Shown: piece by piece, positions 29,001-38,233 of the stretch
Position numbering within the stretch: position 1 is the first letter of the stretch
How the letters are laid out: each line of letters begins with the position of its first letter
Assembly: GCA_024232355.1 (NCBI GenBank)
Contig: JAAEPW010000256.1
Span: 3,033-67,032, forward strand
Length of the DNA stretch: 64,000 nt
Reading direction: 5' to 3'
DNA from: Chloroflexota bacterium
Lineage (GTDB): Bacteria > Chloroflexota > Anaerolineae > B4-G1
Position numbers and translations under genes: made by a program
The notes under the pieces: model-generated
The model's database searches: none
Seen by the model: the letters and a program-made list of their open reading frames with translations, nothing else
What the model was told of the DNA's origin: nothing

Positions 29001-32000
29001 ACCGATGATCAATGGTACGCCCATCCAAGAGAGAGCGATTTCTCCTACTGGTTCTATCCCTTTTTCTTGGAACCAGTCGAATAGATTTTCATGTACGAGC
29101 ACACTCGTGCGGTTGCGAATGATGTATCCGGCGGTGCCCTGGTCTGCGGAAATAGTGGTGATGTGCTCGTCCTGTGCCGATTCGCTGACGTCTAGGGCAA
29201 AGTGGATTTCGTGTTTCTCGGAATCGTAGAGGCCGATGTAAAAGTTGGTGGTGTCTAGCAGACGGGAAACACCTCGATACATCTCGTCCAACACCTGTTC
29301 TACGCTTAGGCGGGCGGTGAGTACTTGAGCAAGTTCATTCAAGACCGCCAATTCTCGCACAAGTTTTTCTGTTTCAGCCAGCGAGATCTTTGCTTCTTCG
29401 AACATGTGGGCATTTTGGAGGGCAATGGCTACTTGAATAGAAATAGCTGTCAGCAGATCTTGGTCGTGTTTGTCGTAAAGGTGGGAAACACTGTAGCTTT
29501 GAACCGCTATTATTCCTAGTACTTGATCGCTAGTTATCAATGGTACTCCCAAGAAAGAGAGCGCATGTTCTCCTATTGCTTTTATGCCTCTCTCTTTTTG
29601 CCATTCCAGGGTGTCTTTTTCAAGGAGTACACTGGTGCGGTTGCGAAGGATGTATCCGGCGAAACCTTGATCTGCTGGAATGACACTGATTCGTTCGTCC
29701 AGTTCCGAATCGGTTACGACAAAGGCAAAGTTGATCTCGTGTTTTACCGGGTCGTAGAGGCCGATATAAAAGCTGGTAGTATCTACGAGGCGAGATGCCT
29801 GTCTGTATGCTTCGTTGAGTACTTGTTTCACACCGAGTTGAGCGGTGAGAGCTTGTCCTAGTTCATTCAATATCACCAATTCCTCGGCGTGAATGTGAGC
29901 ATCTTTGAACAAGCGAGCGTTTTCGATAGCTGCGCCAGTTTGATCAGCTAGGGATTGATGAAGGGCTATATCGGCTTGATCGAATGCAAATGGTTGATCG
30001 CTTTGTACGTCTAGGACGCCAATGACATGCCCCTTGGCCCTAATGGGTAGGCACAATTCACAGCGCGTGTCTGGCAACTCTGGTATTGGAAGGTAATGAG
30101 GATCGTTTAGGGTATCATAAGCTAGTACAGGCTGTTCTGTCCGCACAGTTTGGATGGTCAGACCATCGCCATGTACTAAATTTAGTCTTGTGATGCTGTA
30201 ATTAGGCCGAGTGTCAGAGTCGCCGACTGTACTCTGACTTTGAATGACCAATTGATTTCCTTCGACCAGCATAATGCCAACATAGTAATAGCCAAATCGA
30301 GCTTTGGTGATGTCTACAATCTGACAGAGTACGGCATCTAGGTCGAGCACGGAGGTGATCGTTTGGCCCACTTCGTTGATGACTTCCATGCCCTGTGCCC
30401 GGCGGCGAGCTTCTTCCAGCAACCGCAGATTATCCAAAGCGGGGGCCACTTGGGCGGCGATGGTGGAAAAGAGGGCCATATCTTGTTCGCTGTAGAGATT
30501 TTCGTGTTCATAACTCTGGATTCCCATAGCGCCGACGGCTTTATCGGCAGCGATGAGAGGGACACCCAGCCAGGACTTGGCTGTTGGACCAAGAGACTTG
30601 ATTCCCTGCGACTTGTGGAAACTGAGAACTTGGTTGCTAGATTGAAAGAGAAGATGTTGACGGTTGCGGATGATATAGCCTGTAAGACCGTTCTCAATGC
30701 TATAGCTCTGGGCGGTGGGCTGAAGTTGGTCCAGTTCGACGGAAAAGGCAATGGTCCACTCGCTACCGCCTTCCTCGTAGGTAGCGATGTAAAAGTTGGT
30801 TGTGTCAAAGAGTTGACTAACTTGTTGATGCACTGTCCTTAACAGATCAGCCATATCTTGAGCAGAGGATGCGGCTTGACCAATCTCATTGACGATGGCC
30901 AATTCGGTGATACGACGTTCTCGTTCTTGGAGAAAGCGGGCGTTCTCAATGGCGATGGCTGCCGAGCTGGCTAACGCCTCCAAAAGCTGCCTATCGGCCA
31001 AGCTAAAGGCATCTACATCCCCACTCTCAGCGTTCATTGCACCGAGAACCTGACTACCTACTACGAGGGGGACACACAGTTCAGAGTGGGACTTGAATCC
31101 ACCACTTACATAGCGAGGGTCTTGGCTGACATCTGGCAGATAGATCGCCTTCTTGGAGCGAATACTAGAAGCGATGATACCTTGCTCGCTGTCTAGGGGG
31201 AGTGGGGGAATATCTGTGACTTGGTCTCTGATCGTATGCGCCCAACGAACCAGCGTCCTCTGTTGCTTGTCCACTAACCATATTCCACAGATTGGGACAT
31301 GGAGCACCAGTTGGGCTGCATCAATTACTAATCGTGTGATCTCTTCCGTGCTCTCGGAAAGTACTAGCTTTTGCCCGAGGGCATGAATAACGGACAACTG
31401 GGCAGCTACCAATTCAAGTTCTTTGGTGCGTTCTTCTACCCTTTGCTCCCATTTTTCGGTCAATTCTCGCAGTGGATTGAAAAGTTGCCGAACGATGACT
31501 CCGTAACCAAGGATGACTATGCTAATGGTGGTCGTGATGGACATCATTGGGAAGGGACGATTGGACAGTCCTCCGAAGGCAAAACCGACCAGCATAACGA
31601 GTACGCTCATGGCCATATATGGCTCGCCGGTCCGGTGACGTTCTTGCCAGAAAAGGGCTAGAGACCAGAGCATGTACAAGATGGGGAGTGTGGCTAGTAT
31701 GATCCCCAAGGCACTGATGTCGTGGAAAGTCACGCCATTGTGCAGGTGGGGATTGAAAATGATCTGGTGGCGGAATAGAGGGACAAGAAGGATGGTTACC
31801 ACTGCTAACCCGATCGTTGCGGTCAGGTTGGCTTGACGGATGCGATTGACTGCATCCGTCGGGTCACTGACGTAGCGGACGGTGAATAGTAGCAGGAGAG
31901 GGCCCATCAGGGCAAAGATCGCAGTGGTCAGTTCGAGCAGGGCTGCCGGGTTGCCTATTTGCAGCGATAGAGCTATCCGCAATAGTAGGCACGAGATGGC

Positions 32001-32147
32001 CCAAGCTGCTTCTGCCAAGAGAAAGAGGGCAAAGAGGCGGTTGAGCGCGCGCCTCATTTCGGCTCCTAGTACCGTCAGTGCCAACGCCGTAGCGATCACT
32101 GTAGAGATAGCGTATGCGGCAAGATCCAACCAGAAAAACGGTGGCAT
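26070..32147 (-). CDS. Giant sensor histidine kinase: 7TM, eight GAF, PAS, HisKA-HATPase
   Basis: The 2025-residue product has about seven membrane helices in the first 220 residues, a HisKA_7TM-type layout. Eight GAF domains follow, each ending in an ENARLY-like motif: about 250-405, 415-590, 600-760, 770-945, 955-1130, 1150-1310, 1320-1490 and 1500-1665. GAF 4/5 and 7/8 are recent duplicates by sequence. A PAS domain (about 1680-1800) ending in TRDITERKQ leads to the kinase core with SHDLRAPLVNMKGF (His near 1786) and GEGMGLSYVQALV. No receiver is attached; the downstream free receivers are the likely acceptors. GGGAGG lies 11 nt before the ATG. It heads the unit down to 21331. Confidence 0.92.
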   Translation of the reverse strand: MPPFFWLDLAAYAISTVIATALALTVLGAEMRRALNRLFALFLLAEAAWAISCLLLRIALSLQIGNPAALLELTTAIFALMGPLLLLFTVRYVSDPTDAVNRIRQANLTATIGLAVVTILLVPLFRHQIIFNPHLHNGVTFHDISALGIILATLPILYMLWSLALFWQERHRTGEPYMAMSVLVMLVGFAFGGLSNRPFPMMSITTTISIVILGYGVIVRQLFNPLRELTEKWEQRVEERTKELELVAAQLSVIHALGQKLVLSESTEEITRLVIDAAQLVLHVPICGIWLVDKQQRTLVRWAHTIRDQVTDIPPLPLDSEQGIIASSIRSKKAIYLPDVSQDPRYVSGGFKSHSELCVPLVVGSQVLGAMNAESGDVDAFSLADRQLLEALASSAAIAIENARFLQERERRITELAIVNEIGQAASSAQDMADLLRTVHQQVSQLFDTTNFYIATYEEGGSEWTIAFSVELDQLQPTAQSYSIENGLTGYIIRNRQHLLFQSSNQVLSFHKSQGIKSLGPTAKSWLGVPLIAADKAVGAMGIQSYEHENLYSEQDMALFSTIAAQVAPALDNLRLLEEARRRAQGMEVINEVGQTITSVLDLDAVLCQIVDITKARFGYYYVGIMLVEGNQLVIQSQSTVGDSDTRPNYSITRLNLVHGDGLTIQTVRTEQPVLAYDTLNDPHYLPIPELPDTRCELCLPIRAKGHVIGVLDVQSDQPFAFDQADIALHQSLADQTGAAIENARLFKDAHIHAEELVILNELGQALTAQLGVKQVLNEAYRQASRLVDTTSFYIGLYDPVKHEINFAFVVTDSELDERISVIPADQGFAGYILRNRTSVLLEKDTLEWQKERGIKAIGEHALSFLGVPLITSDQVLGIIAVQSYSVSHLYDKHDQDLLTAISIQVAIALQNAHMFEEAKISLAETEKLVRELAVLNELAQVLTARLSVEQVLDEMYRGVSRLLDTTNFYIGLYDSEKHEIHFALDVSESAQDEHITTISADQGTAGYIIRNRTSVLVHENLFDWFQEKGIEPVGEIALSWMGVPLIIGDRVLGVMAIQSYTTAYLYSEHDRELLTSIASQAAIAIHNAQLYEQAQHEIVERKRAEEEAQRRAAHATLVYEVGQRVSGELELEALLPRIVTSVHEAFDYYSVMMFLLEGHDQLVLQSIAGEYMNVFSADLSLIIGEGMIGYAAATGETQISGDVSQDPHFVRKADETTRSELAAPIKSGKNVVGVLDLQSNDLNAFDETDVILMETLADQIARTIENARLYKETQQRLREQTMLFSASQHLASAPLQAKEIAEIAVRQLAEVMETTVCTFSTLSPQRDSLKALAAFWIESGIKYWKESDTLFRLSDYPSAVRVIKTQHPLVVQASDTASDPIKVAHMREYQAATLALVPVAIKGQTVGIIELETAEERYYTSEQLNMATTLANQTAVAMENARLYEETQQRFWEQTMLFNASHRLASAPLQAREIAEIGVYQLAKVIKATKCSFSLLDPQAGTLTVLANFWARDGAEHWEKAGDSCNLSGYPTAARVMKTLEPMVVQVSDPNTDLAELAYGQKDKTATLALIPLAVKGQSIGVIELETWEERHYTPEQLNIAMTLANQIAVALENAQLYEAMQQELTERWRVERALAYERDLLHALMDNTPDAIYFKDVDSRFMRINKAQAQILGVDDPEQVVGKTNSDFLAEEHAQESYMDEQEIVKTSQPLIDKVEKIQTLNQHTRWVSTTKVPLIDKDGQVAGTIGITRDITERKQAEEQLQRYAAEMARANEEVKRFAYIVSHDLRAPLVNMKGFAAELNIALNDIQSVMETALPHLDEKQTQMITYALQQDAPESLEFIDSAVTRMEHFINALLKLSRLGRRELKLEPVDVNHIVETTLQTLAHQIAAHNGKVTVGSLPTIIADHTSMEQILGNILDNAVKYLCPDRPAQIEITAKGDDDETIFHIQDNGCGISDADVNKVFTPFQRAGKQDVQGEGMGLSYVQALVRRHKGRIWCESKLEAGTTFSFTISNHLKEEHDQ

Positions 32148-32221
32148 AGGTTATTTATCCTCCCGTGCAAGGGTAGCGAGAATGTAGACGTTGATCCCTT
32201 GTTCTATTTTATCTCCTCACT

Positions 32222-32460
32222 ATTCGGAAGCCAGGGCTGTTCAGTTCTAGTTTTCCAAGGCTCTAGCCCTCGCACTTGTCCTGAACCCTGTACCTGTCGG
32301 TCCAGGACAGGTGCTGCCAAGTACAGGGTCCCCGAGGGCGATTTTGGGTAGAAAATCACCCAAAATTCGATGTTTTGTTGCATGGACCGCCCCCGGGACG
32401 GTGGCTGTGAGCGTTCTGTATTGAGAGATCGTTAGAACTGAACAGCCCTGATTCGGAAGC
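32222..32460. mobile_element. 219-bp MITE with 18-bp inverted ends and a 10-bp target duplication
   Basis: CAGGGCTGTTCAGTTCTA at 32232-32249 is the exact reverse complement of 32433-32450. The element is flanked by ATTCGGAAGC on both sides (32222-32231 and 32451-32460), a clean 10-bp target duplication. It has no coding capacity. Inside are more hairpins: ACCCTGTAC/GTACAGGGT, and ATTTTGGGT/ACCCAAAAT at about 32341-32366. The duplication length fits IS4-related transposition. It lies between the L,D-transpeptidase gene and the giant kinase gene. Confidence 0.88.
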
Positions 32461-32568
32461 AGTTTGATTCTAGTTTACTATAATTTGAAATCATCATGTT
32501 CAGGGTTGCATTTGCGTTACAGCATCGTTTCGGATCTAGGTAACAGGTGGCCTTTTTGACTCTGACAA

Positions 32569-34146
32569 TCATTCCTGTATCATTACCAGCGTCCCTAGTT
32601 CAGCCCACTCGAACAAGGCCGCAGCTTCATTCAGGCCAATGACGATACAACCATAAGAGACCGGGCGACCCAGGTAACCCTCCCACAACCGACTGCCGTT
32701 TGAGAGGGTTGGCAGTCCATGGAATCCATTGGTAAAGTCTGGCCCGGTGCGATAAATGCCCATAAAGTGGGGCATCCACAGGTCCCAACTGGAAGCATAA
32801 GCTTGTTCTTCTTTGCTTAGTATCTGGAACACGCCCGGGATGGTGGGTGAAGAGTCAATGCCGGTCGAAGTGACAAAGTCATAAACCAACGCGTTCCCCT
32901 CGTAAGCGTAGAGACGTTGCTCTGAAATGTTCACTACGATGCGCCGGTCTGTGATGGTTGAAAGCGGAAAGAGCACGTCTACTGATGGGATCACGATTTG
33001 TTGTCCCGGCCACAGCTCGCCGGGTTCGATTCCTGGATTCGCCTCGGCCAATCGCCAGACGGGAAACCCGTGAGTGTGTGCTACCAGCATTAGTGTGTCG
33101 CCTGGCTGCACGGTGTAAATGTGCGATTGGTGTGTCAGTGCGACGGTTGTCTGGTGCTGTCCAGTCTCGATCGCAGCCTGCACCGCGGATACTGTCTTGT
33201 TCACGTGGATTGCAACATCATCGGTCAACTGGCTGCCCAAGTCCTCCAGGTAGGCGCGGACGTTTTCCTCTTGTACTGTGATTATTAACCGCGCACTATC
33301 TTTGTCTGACTCGTTTGGCTCGATGGGTACGACAGGTTGTGCCACCAGCCAATTGGCTACCACGCTAGGTTCCACTGGCCACGTGGCACCAAAGTTGGTC
33401 AATGGATCGTCGGCGACGAGTGTAAAGGGGAGTGCCAGCAATGCTTGAGCTTGCGCTTGAGCCGGTACTGTGTCGTTGATGACTGGCTCTACGGGGCGAG
33501 TCAGCAGTTCCATCACGATTCCCTCTTTGCTGACACCAATAGTATCCGGGAGTACGGCGACGATTGCCTCGATATCAAGTTCTTGCCCCATCTGGCCCGG
33601 TACAGGCGTGATGCCATCGGGTTGGATGATGAGATTGGCGTTTACGGGCGGCACTGCCATCTCGGTGTTCAGCGCCCGGAGTGCCTCGGTGGCTTGTGCT
33701 GGGTTGGGGAGCACGAGGATAGGGGGGATGGGCCATCCGGTGGAGAATGCTTGCAGTTGAGCGATGTGCTGTTGGATGGCTGTTCCCTCGCGGCCCACCT
33801 GGTAGGCCAGACGGGCGGTTGCTAGCAGGTCGGGGCGAATCCCAATGTCAGCCCAGGAACGATTCCAGATTCGTTCTCCATCGCGTAGCGTGAGCGGCAA
33901 CGCGGTTGGATCGGGGAACTTGGATGAGAGGGTGTCCGCAGCCTCATTCACGGTTTGTCCACCCAAGTCCACGCCATAAACATTGACACCGGGGTAGATT
34001 TGGCCGGCATAGCGTTGGCTAAAAGCTCCGCTCGCGAACACTATTCCACTGACGCCAACACACAGGAATGCGATTGTCATGAGACTGGCAATTGGAACCC
34101 ATAAGGTAAGGCGATTTTGATTCATGGTACTGTTTTTTTTGTCCAT
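32569..34146 (-). CDS. L,D-transpeptidase with LysM and N-terminal peptidoglycan-binding domain
   Basis: The 525-residue protein is a secreted or anchored cell-wall enzyme. A membrane segment at about 15-40 is followed by a region like the YoaR-type peptidoglycan-binding domain (YPGVNVYGVDLGGQTVNEAADTL), a LysM domain at about 345-395 (YTVQPGDTLMLVAHTHGF to PGQQIVIPS), and a C-terminal YkuD catalytic domain. The active site HGLP (His476) and SYGCIVIG (Cys500) are intact. Such enzymes make 3-3 peptide cross-links or attach proteins to peptidoglycan. Two ATG codons, 34146 and 34125, are possible; neither has a strong ribosome binding site. It is divergent from uvrB. Confidence 0.88.
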   Translation of the reverse strand: MDKKNSTMNQNRLTLWVPIASLMTIAFLCVGVSGIVFASGAFSQRYAGQIYPGVNVYGVDLGGQTVNEAADTLSSKFPDPTALPLTLRDGERIWNRSWADIGIRPDLLATARLAYQVGREGTAIQQHIAQLQAFSTGWPIPPILVLPNPAQATEALRALNTEMAVPPVNANLIIQPDGITPVPGQMGQELDIEAIVAVLPDTIGVSKEGIVMELLTRPVEPVINDTVPAQAQAQALLALPFTLVADDPLTNFGATWPVEPSVVANWLVAQPVVPIEPNESDKDSARLIITVQEENVRAYLEDLGSQLTDDVAIHVNKTVSAVQAAIETGQHQTTVALTHQSHIYTVQPGDTLMLVAHTHGFPVWRLAEANPGIEPGELWPGQQIVIPSVDVLFPLSTITDRRIVVNISEQRLYAYEGNALVYDFVTSTGIDSSPTIPGVFQILSKEEQAYASSWDLWMPHFMGIYRTGPDFTNGFHGLPTLSNGSRLWEGYLGRPVSYGCIVIGLNEAAALFEWAELGTLVMIQE

Positions 34147-34250
34147 CAGTTATCTAGCTTGTTTTTGCTGATTTCACAGGCCCTTTTACCACCTTACAAT
34201 ACCACAACCATTTGAACTGGTCAAATCTGGCGCACTGTCTCAACCTGGTG

Positions 34251-34256
34251 TATAAT
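34251..34256 (+). promoter_or_regulatory. -10 box for uvrB
   Basis: A consensus TATAAT lies 57 nt before the uvrB ATG. No good -35 box exists at 17 nt, although TG directly precedes the hexamer. No LexA-type palindrome was seen near it. Confidence 0.4.
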
Positions 34257-34312
34257 GCAGTCGAACTGACGTTCTATCACACGGTTTGCAAAACATTCCA
34301 CAGGAGAGCGAT

Positions 34313-36361
34313 ATGTCCAAATTACAACTTGTGTCTGATTTTCAACCCACTGGCGATCAACCAGGAGCTATCGCTGCGTTGGTGCAAGGGCTTGAACAAG
34401 GGCACAAACACCAGATTCTGCTGGGGGCCACTGGTACGGGCAAGACATACGTCGTATCGCAGGTGATCGAACAGGTGCAAAAACCGACCTTGGTCTTGGT
34501 GCATAACAAAACGCTCGCTGCTCAACTCTACGCCGAGTTCTGCGAGTTCTTTCCTCACAATGCTGTCGAGTACTTTGTTTCTTACTATGATTATTACCAG
34601 CCAGAAGCCTACGTCCCCCGGCACGATCTCTACATCGAAAAGGATGCCGACATCAACGAGGAGATTGATCGCCTCCGTCTGGCTGCCACAACGGCTCTTT
34701 TCTCCCGTCGTGACGTAATTATTGTCGCCTCGGTCTCTTGCATTTATTCCATTGGTGATCCTCAGGAATGGGGCAAGGTGATGGTCGAACTGGCCAAGGG
34801 AGAACAACATCGGCGCGAGACGCTCTTGCGTCATCTGGTCCATATCCGTTACGAGCGGAATGATTTGGAGCTAAAGCGCGGAGCCTTCCGCGTTCGAGGT
34901 GACACATTGGAGATTACGCCCGCTTATGCCGAGACCACCTATCGTATCGGGTTTTGGGGAGACGAGATTGAGCGCATCACAGAGATCGACTCGCTCACCG
35001 GCGAAGTATTGACCGACATGGAGAACCTGCAAATCTTTCCTGCCAAGCACTTTGTCACTCCTGAGGAAAAGCGAGAGCAGGCCCTGGCCGATATTGAGGC
35101 CGAGTTGGAAACGCGGCTGGCTGAACTAAAAGCGCAGGGAAATCTCTTGGAAGCCCAACGGCTGGAACAGCGTACCCAGTACGACATTGAGATGATCCGC
35201 GAAATCGGCTATTGCTCTGGTATAGAGAACTATTCCCGTCACTTGCAACAACGTCCGGCTGGTTCGTCTCCCTGGTCGTTGTTAGACTATTATCCAGCCG
35301 ATTATCTGCTCGTTATGGACGAGTCACACATGAGTGTTCCCCAGGTCAGAGGGATGTATGCCGGTGACCGCAGCCGTAAGAATGTGTTGGTCGATTACGG
35401 GTTTCGTTTGCCCTCGGCGCTGGATAACCGTCCGCTCAACTTTGAAGAATTTGAGGCACGCGTGAATCAAGTCATCTATACCTCTGCTACTCCTGGCCCG
35501 TACGAAATGGAAAAGGGCCAGCAGGTAGTACAACAGATCATCCGTCCTACCGGTGTTGTGGACCCTCAGATCATCGTCAAACCGGTGCAGGGGCAAGTGG
35601 ACGATTTGGTCGGGCAGATCAACGAGCGGGTGGGGCGGGGCGAGCGCGTGCTAGTGACCACGCTCACTAAGCGTATGTCTGAAGATCTATCCGGCTATAT
35701 GCGTGAACTGGGCATCAAGGTACATTATCTCCACAGCGAAGTCCAAACACTGGAACGGGTAGAGATTCTGCGAGACTTGAGGTTGGGAGTTTATGATGTG
35801 ATAGTGGGCATCAACCTGCTGCGAGAGGGGTTGGACCTGCCAGAGGTGAGTCTGGTGGCGATCCTGGATGCAGATAAGGAAGGCTTTTTGCGGTCGGGGA
35901 CTGCGCTCATTCAGACTACCGGCCGAGCGGCGCGCCACGTTGAGGGTACCGTCATCATGTATGCCGATCGGATCACGGATTCGATGGATCGGGCCATCAA
36001 GGAGACGGATCGACGGCGCAGGATTCAGGTCAAGTACAACGAGGAGCACGGTATTGTGCCTGCTTCCATCATCAAAGAGGTGCGTGATCTAACCGATCGA
36101 CTGCGCCGCCAAGCCGCCCCTGATCAAGAGCCTGGCCTGACATTGCCACAATTGCCCAAGGACGAACTTGCCCGCCTGATTCGTGACCTGGAAGGGCAGA
36201 TGAAGACCGCTGCGCAGAACCTAGAGTTTGAAAAGGCTGCTCTTTTGCGAGATCAGATCTTTGAACTGCGTATGGCACTGTCAGACAAAGAGGATGCCGA
36301 ATTGCCCGCGTGGGAAAAGGAACGTCGGCGAGCGCGATTGGGTCTTGAGGAATCGACCTAA
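34313..36361 (+). CDS. uvrB: Excinuclease ABC subunit B
   Basis: The 682-residue product is full length. It has Walker A GATGTGKT at 38-45, the beta-hairpin region [12 protein letters not shown] that inserts between DNA strands, DESH in the DExH box, helicase motifs through [23 protein letters not shown] and TGRAARH, and a C-terminal UVR motif ([20 protein letters not shown]) that binds UvrC. It verifies damage in nucleotide excision repair with UvrA. The ATG at 34313 has AGGAG 6 nt upstream; a TTG at 34286 is in frame but less likely. It converges with the MetE-like gene, 5 bp between stop codons. No uvrA or uvrC is in the window. Confidence 0.97.
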   Translation: MSKLQLVSDFQPTGDQPGAIAALVQGLEQGHKHQILLGATGTGKTYVVSQVIEQVQKPTLVLVHNKTLAAQLYAEFCEFFPHNAVEYFVSYYDYYQPEAYVPRHDLYIEKDADINEEIDRLRLAATTALFSRRDVIIVASVSCIYSIGDPQEWGKVMVELAKGEQHRRETLLRHLVHIRYERNDLELKRGAFRVRGDTLEITPAYAETTYRIGFWGDEIERITEIDSLTGEVLTDMENLQIFPAKHFVTPEEKREQALADIEAELETRLAELKAQGNLLEAQRLEQRTQYDIEMIREIGYCSGIENYSRHLQQRPAGSSPWSLLDYYPADYLLVMDESHMSVPQVRGMYAGDRSRKNVLVDYGFRLPSALDNRPLNFEEFEARVNQVIYTSATPGPYEMEKGQQVVQQIIRPTGVVDPQIIVKPVQGQVDDLVGQINERVGRGERVLVTTLTKRMSEDLSGYMRELGIKVHYLHSEVQTLERVEILRDLRLGVYDVIVGINLLREGLDLPEVSLVAILDADKEGFLRSGTALIQTTGRAARHVEGTVIMYADRITDSMDRAIKETDRRRRIQVKYNEEHGIVPASIIKEVRDLTDRLRRQAAPDQEPGLTLPQLPKDELARLIRDLEGQMKTAAQNLEFEKAALLRDQIFELRMALSDKEDAELPAWEKERRRARLGLEEST

Positions 36362-36366
36362 TCTTG

Positions 36367-37404
36367 TCAGTTTGTTAGGTCGTATTCTTCACGCACTTGG
36401 TCGGATAACTCGCGTGTTAACCTCATCACCCGTTCGGCTATGGGTACGGAGAGTGTACCCGTGCCACAGGCTGGGGTGATGAAGGAGCGTGGCAGTAACT
36501 CTCGCCGATCAAATCCTTTTTGTTCAAAGAGAATCAACGCTTGATCTAGTGCCTCCCAAGCTCCATCCAGCGTAATAGTCTCTGCTTCTACACCTGTGTT
36601 GGGAACCAATCCCCAAGCTAACATTCCGCCCCGTGTCAAAAAGCCTCGTAGTTCATCAGGATAGAGCGCCATGTATTCGGTGTATCCGTAAGCGTCAAAA
36701 GCTAGGATATCCACCGATGTCTCTAGCAACATACTCCAATCGGTATTGGCACAACAGTGGGTACACGTCCATCCTTTTAAGCCAGAGAAAATTTCTTCCA
36801 GTGCCGTGGTGACTTGCTCGCGGGAGATGCTGGCAAAAGCGCTGCCAAACACTGACAGAAATGGTTCGTCAATAGAGATGATGGTGCGCGGATAGAGTGT
36901 GCGCAATTGTGCTTCCTGCCACTGAGCCTGGCGCAGCACGTTTTTGATGATTGCGTCGCTCATCATGTCGTCGTAGAGCGTGGGGCGGAGACCTTGGTCG
37001 GTCACTTGCAGGCCAAAGCTGATTGGCCCGGTCACCTGTCCTTTGACTGCCCAAGCCTGTTCCAGTGGGCCGCGTTTCAACAGCCCGTGCAGACCCCCAG
37101 CATACTCGGAGCTGGCGGCAAAGCGAGCAGGATCTTCTTCCAAGAAAGCGGCGTAAAAGACTTCGGCTCGTTCCAGCCATCCATCACCTAGTTGGACAAA
37201 GATGCGTTCGTCCTCAATGCGCGCGCCGGGCAAGTGCTCGGTGAATTGAGCATACATATTTTCTTGGAAAACGCGGCGTGGAAGTTGGGGCCAGTAAGGG
37301 ACATCTGGAAATGTTTCCAGTACAAAGTCTACTGCCGCACTGCTATCGGTGTGTGGTGTGCTGCCGATGCCGGTAGCTCGGCAATTGGGGTTGTTTTGTG
37401 TCAT
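36367..37404 (-). CDS. MetE C-terminal/UROD-like methyltransferase family protein
   Basis: 345 residues with the TIM-barrel pattern of the cobalamin-independent methionine synthase C-terminal half and uroporphyrinogen decarboxylase superfamily: TGIGSTPHTDSSAAVDFVL at the start, VKGQVTGPISFGLQ, SIDEPFLSVFGS, WTCTHCCANTDWSML and FITPACGTGTLS. The His and Cys residues in THCCANTDW and the Cys in PACGTG match the zinc site of MetE-type methyltransferases. Many stand-alone proteins of this type transfer methyl groups from corrinoid or other donors; the substrate here is unknown. It is too short for a full MetE. The MttB-like gene at 48776 is the only other methyltransferase nearby. Confidence 0.8.
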   Translation of the reverse strand: MTQNNPNCRATGIGSTPHTDSSAAVDFVLETFPDVPYWPQLPRRVFQENMYAQFTEHLPGARIEDERIFVQLGDGWLERAEVFYAAFLEEDPARFAASSEYAGGLHGLLKRGPLEQAWAVKGQVTGPISFGLQVTDQGLRPTLYDDMMSDAIIKNVLRQAQWQEAQLRTLYPRTIISIDEPFLSVFGSAFASISREQVTTALEEIFSGLKGWTCTHCCANTDWSMLLETSVDILAFDAYGYTEYMALYPDELRGFLTRGGMLAWGLVPNTGVEAETITLDGAWEALDQALILFEQKGFDRRELLPRSFITPACGTGTLSVPIAERVMRLTRELSDQVREEYDLTN

Positions 37405-37452
37405 TTTGTGCTCCTCAGATCTAGTTGCTATTTTACCAACTCTGGTTGGCGT

Positions 37453-38214
37453 TTACCAATCCAGTACGTCTATTAACGTTCCGGTGTGATCTCGCAGATA
37501 GGCGACGCCTTCTTCGCTGCTCCAAATCGCCTTTTCGCTTCCCCAGTAGAGTTCGACATCCGTATCTGTACCATCTTGGGTCCACACGCGGATGACGGTT
37601 TCGCCGCGCAGGATGAAATCATCAGGGAACTGGTAGGTGTCCAGGCGCTCATTGTTAAGCGTCCAATCAGTCATGTCTTGGTCGTCCGGCCCTGGATTTT
37701 CAATGATGACGAATTCTTTTTTCAGGTCTCTACCGGAATTATTGCTTTCCTCAGTTCTTGCTGGGCTGCGCTCTACACTGGCGATATATGGGCCAGAAAG
37801 AGTCTCCGATGACGTGGGTGTGTCCGTTGGTGTTGGCTTGGGTGGGGTGGTCATTGATATCGTCGGTGATGCGACTAGCGTCGGAGTCGGCGTAGGAGTG
37901 TTTATAGATGGTTGTGAGGGTGTGACTTGGCTGTCGGTTGCTGTTGGTAATGGGGAATCAAATTCGCTTGCGGTTGGAGTGCGATAGACTGCGCGTGTGG
38001 GCCTGGGAGTTAGAAGGGATGGGGCTATGCTGCTCCACGCATACGATGATAACGAGCAGCATGAGCAGATTGTACAAGCAATAAAGAAAAAGATTACTTG
38101 AAGCGTGAGCCAGGAAATGGATAGTCCGCCACCAACGGGGAGTACAATTTGCTCTGACCCAAGTTGACGTAAGGAGAAAATAATGCCTCTGTTGCGGGTG
38201 CCGTGCTTGCGCAT
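37453..38214 (-). CDS. Membrane-anchored lamin-tail-domain protein
   Basis: 253 residues: a short cytoplasmic N-terminus, one membrane segment with several Cys (ISWLTLQVIFFFIACTICSC), a Pro/Thr/Ser-rich spacer of about 90 residues with repeated PTPT, and a C-terminal lamin-tail-type beta domain (about 145-253) with FVIIENPGPDDQDMTDWTLNN and AYLRDHTGTLIDVLDW. The domain is known as an extracellular adhesion or nuclease-associated fold; no catalytic residues are visible. The protein is a paralogue of the one encoded at 38234-39148, 19 bp upstream. The pair may form a surface-exposed stalk-and-head module; that is inference. Confidence 0.8.
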   Translation of the reverse strand: MRKHGTRNRGIIFSLRQLGSEQIVLPVGGGLSISWLTLQVIFFFIACTICSCCSLSSYAWSSIAPSLLTPRPTRAVYRTPTASEFDSPLPTATDSQVTPSQPSINTPTPTPTLVASPTISMTTPPKPTPTDTPTSSETLSGPYIASVERSPARTEESNNSGRDLKKEFVIIENPGPDDQDMTDWTLNNERLDTYQFPDDFILRGETVIRVWTQDGTDTDVELYWGSEKAIWSSEEGVAYLRDHTGTLIDVLDW

Positions 38215-38233
38215 AGTTTTTCTTTTCTTGTCC

